A stretch of 14,241 bases of DNA from Clostridia bacterium (lineage in GTDB: Bacteria; Bacillota_A; Clostridia; Oscillospirales; Butyricicoccaceae): assembly GCA_017421885.1 (NCBI GenBank), contig JAFOHJ010000100.1, positions 1 to 14,241 of the forward strand, written 5' to 3'. Shown piece by piece: positions 12,771 to 14,241 of this stretch. Every line of letters begins with the position of its first letter. Position 1 is the first letter of the stretch. The notes beneath the pieces were generated by a model that was given only the letters and a program-made list of their open reading frames with translations, was not told where the DNA came from and searched no databases. The position numbers and the translations under genes were made by a program.

Positions 12771-14241
12771 TTATTCGCTGTCCTCTGCTTCATCAAAAAG
12801 GACCCAGTAATCATCATGAAGTTCGTCATTACCGATGTCGGATGAGTAGACAACCATGTCTTTTCTTCTTCTGACAGCAGCGCCGAGGCTTCTGAGTTTA
12901 TCGATGCTTTCATCAGAAAGTGATTCACAGCCGTCGAAGGCATTTTCTGTGATCTCGATGCTGGGACTCAGGATAACTATTTCTTCAAGAGCGCGGCAGC
13001 TACTGAAAGCCAGACCCTCAATGCTCCTGACGCTTTCGGGAATGATCACCTTTCTGAGAGAAGTGCAGCTGATAAAGCAGTCATAGGGGATCACTTCTGT
13101 TCCTTCGGGGATGGTTATTTCCTGAAGTTCTGTGCAGGCTGCAAATGCGCTGGCACCGAAGAAGCTGACAGTTTCGGGTATGATTATTTTTCTCATCTTG
13201 TTGCAGCAGCGGAAGGCAGCATCTTCGATGCGCTGGCAGCCATAGGGCAGTTCGATCTCAGTTATCCCGGCTTCATGGAATGCCTCTTCACCGATAACTT
13301 TTATACCTTTGGGCAGGGTCACGGTATCGTTAGGATAGAACATATAATATCGGATGGGAACTTCGGCGGCGTCCTCAGGCAGGGGATCGGGCTTTTTGCC
13401 TTCTTCATATTCGACATATTCGTCATAATTCTCATACTCGTCATAATCATCGCTGTAGTCATCGTCATACTCGTGAGCTATGGCATCATGGGGCAGTCTG
13501 CCTCCGTGACATTCGATATGGGTATCGGTAGAGAAGGAATAGTATCCGAAGTCTGTATCATTACTATTCAGGAATACATCCTTAAGCTTCGTATAGCCAA
13601 ATGCATATCGGCCAACCGATTTCAGAGTAGAGGGAAGAGCGAGCTGCTCGATGATGCTGTTTTCAAATGCGCCTATTCCTATCTCCTCCAGTCCTTCACA
13701 AAGGGTGAGCTCTTTCAGTTCCCATGCGGAAATAAAGGCATTATCGCCGATAACCTTGATATTTCCGGGAATGGTCAGGCTTTTTAGTTCCTGATTAAAG
13801 GCCATCCAACCATAAGGGATCTCAGCCATATTTTCAAGCTGGTCTATAGGGTCGTAAAAGCATACGGAACAAAGATCATTAGCGCTCATTGTTTTGCCTT
13901 CGGGGAGATATATGACCGTATTGCTGCAGAGGCGGAAAGCGGTGGGATGGATAGAGATCACACTTTCAGGGATGGTCACCCACTGAAGGTTCTCGCATTG
14001 CATGAAGATCAGCGGAGCAATCGTAGTGACAGTAGAGGGGATAGTCATATCCTCAAGACTTCGGCAGGTCAGGAATGCTCCGCCTTCAATCGTCTCAAGG
14101 CCTTCGGGAAGGTCGAAGCGATGGAGCTGTATGCAGAAAGCAAAAGCTTCTTCGCCAATGTGCCTGAGCTTGCAGGGCGTATTGATCTTTTCGAGGCTAT
14201 AGCAGCGGTGGAAGGCTCGACAGCCGATGGATTCGAGACCA
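12771..14241 (-). CDS. BspA-type leucine-rich-repeat protein (5' end outside window)
   Basis: The minus-strand frame is open to the window edge, so the N-terminus is missing; about 489 residues are visible. It is built from LRR_5/BspA repeats of roughly 22-24 residues with the pattern LxxIxxxAFxxCxxLxxIxIPxxV, for example IGEEAFAFC, ITIPEGTEVIPYDCF and VIIPESVRSIEGLAFSSC, about a dozen in two blocks. Between the blocks is an acidic, tyrosine-rich insert (about HEYDDDYSDDYDEYENYDEY, encoded around 13415-13480) followed by EEGKKPDPLPEDAAEVPIRY. The C-terminus ends DDYWVLFDEAEDSE with no sortase signal or membrane anchor. BspA-type repeats bind proteins or surfaces in gut and oral bacteria; here the location (secreted or cytoplasmic) cannot be settled without the N-terminus. 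The ATG at 14048 lies inside a repeat and is not the start. Confidence 0.9.
   Translation of the reverse strand, partial: GLESIGCRAFHRCYSLEKINTPCKLRHIGEEAFAFCIQLHRFDLPEGLETIEGGAFLTCRSLEDMTIPSTVTTIAPLIFMQCENLQWVTIPESVISIHPTAFRLCSNTVIYLPEGKTMSANDLCSVCFYDPIDQLENMAEIPYGWMAFNQELKSLTIPGNIKVIGDNAFISAWELKELTLCEGLEEIGIGAFENSIIEQLALPSTLKSVGRYAFGYTKLKDVFLNSNDTDFGYYSFSTDTHIECHGGRLPHDAIAHEYDDDYSDDYDEYENYDEYVEYEEGKKPDPLPEDAAEVPIRYYMFYPNDTVTLPKGIKVIGEEAFHEAGITEIELPYGCQRIEDAAFRCCNKMRKIIIPETVSFFGASAFAACTELQEITIPEGTEVIPYDCFISCTSLRKVIIPESVRSIEGLAFSSCRALEEIVILSPSIEITENAFDGCESLSDESIDKLRSLGAAVRRRKDMVVYSSDIGNDELHDDYWVLFDEAEDSE

Noticed and set aside
13275..13787. 170-codon plus-strand frame rich in Ile and Val opposite the leucine-rich-repeat gene
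   Set aside because: The hydrophobic, membrane-like product arises from reading the acidic/tyrosine codons (GAT, TAT) backwards as ATC/ATA; the repeats on the minus strand are the real signal.

Overview
The window reads as chromosomal DNA from a spore-forming, anaerobic, Gram-positive member of the Clostridia, most likely Oscillospirales/Ruminococcaceae. The basis is three sporulation proteins (SpoIID, SpoIIQ, and a BofC C-domain protein), a group B-type [FeFe] hydrogenase, a clostridial class A penicillin-binding protein and a BspA-type leucine-rich-repeat protein. Ribosome binding sites are of the AAGGAGG type, and intrinsic terminators separate most units. Nothing looks like a phage, a CRISPR array, an intact insertion sequence or an rRNA/tRNA gene.

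Layout. Bases 1-3537 form a plus-strand operon: a CapA-family metallophosphatase (5' end outside the window), tRNA-dihydrouridine synthase, an ECF sigma factor and its zinc-finger membrane anti-sigma factor, ending at a hairpin at 3559-3582. A small secreted BofC-domain protein converges on that hairpin from the minus strand (3598-3930). It is divergent from a class A PBP (4206-6692), which is followed by a LysR regulator (6776-7681). After a strong terminator comes the single-gene hydrogenase (7844-9280). A minus-strand multi-pass membrane protein (9336-10205) is divergent from spoIID (10325-11326) and spoIIQ (11377-12132). A 638-base stretch without a convincing gene follows, lying between convergent genes. 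The window ends in a minus-strand leucine-rich-repeat gene whose 5' end is outside (12771-14241).

How the genes relate. The PBP (peptidoglycan synthesis), SpoIID and SpoIIQ (peptidoglycan hydrolysis and the engulfment channel) and perhaps the CapA protein and ECF pair all concern the cell envelope. SpoIID and SpoIIQ act from opposite compartments during engulfment. The hydrogenase is a separate redox unit.

Most interesting points. (1) Between spoIID and spoIIQ a 12-pair hairpin covers the spoIIQ Shine-Dalgarno sequence, while a forespore-type promoter sits inside the same hairpin. A transcript from that promoter would lack the left arm; read-through RNA from spoIID would contain it. This suggests a compartment lock on SpoIIQ translation. 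(2) The bofC-like gene has a forespore-type promoter whose 15-base spacer is occupied by a perfect 14-base palindrome. (3) The 638-base convergent gap contains a sigma-A-like promoter, several hairpins and repeated words, so it may encode an RNA or be a decayed element. All three are inferences from sequence reading alone.
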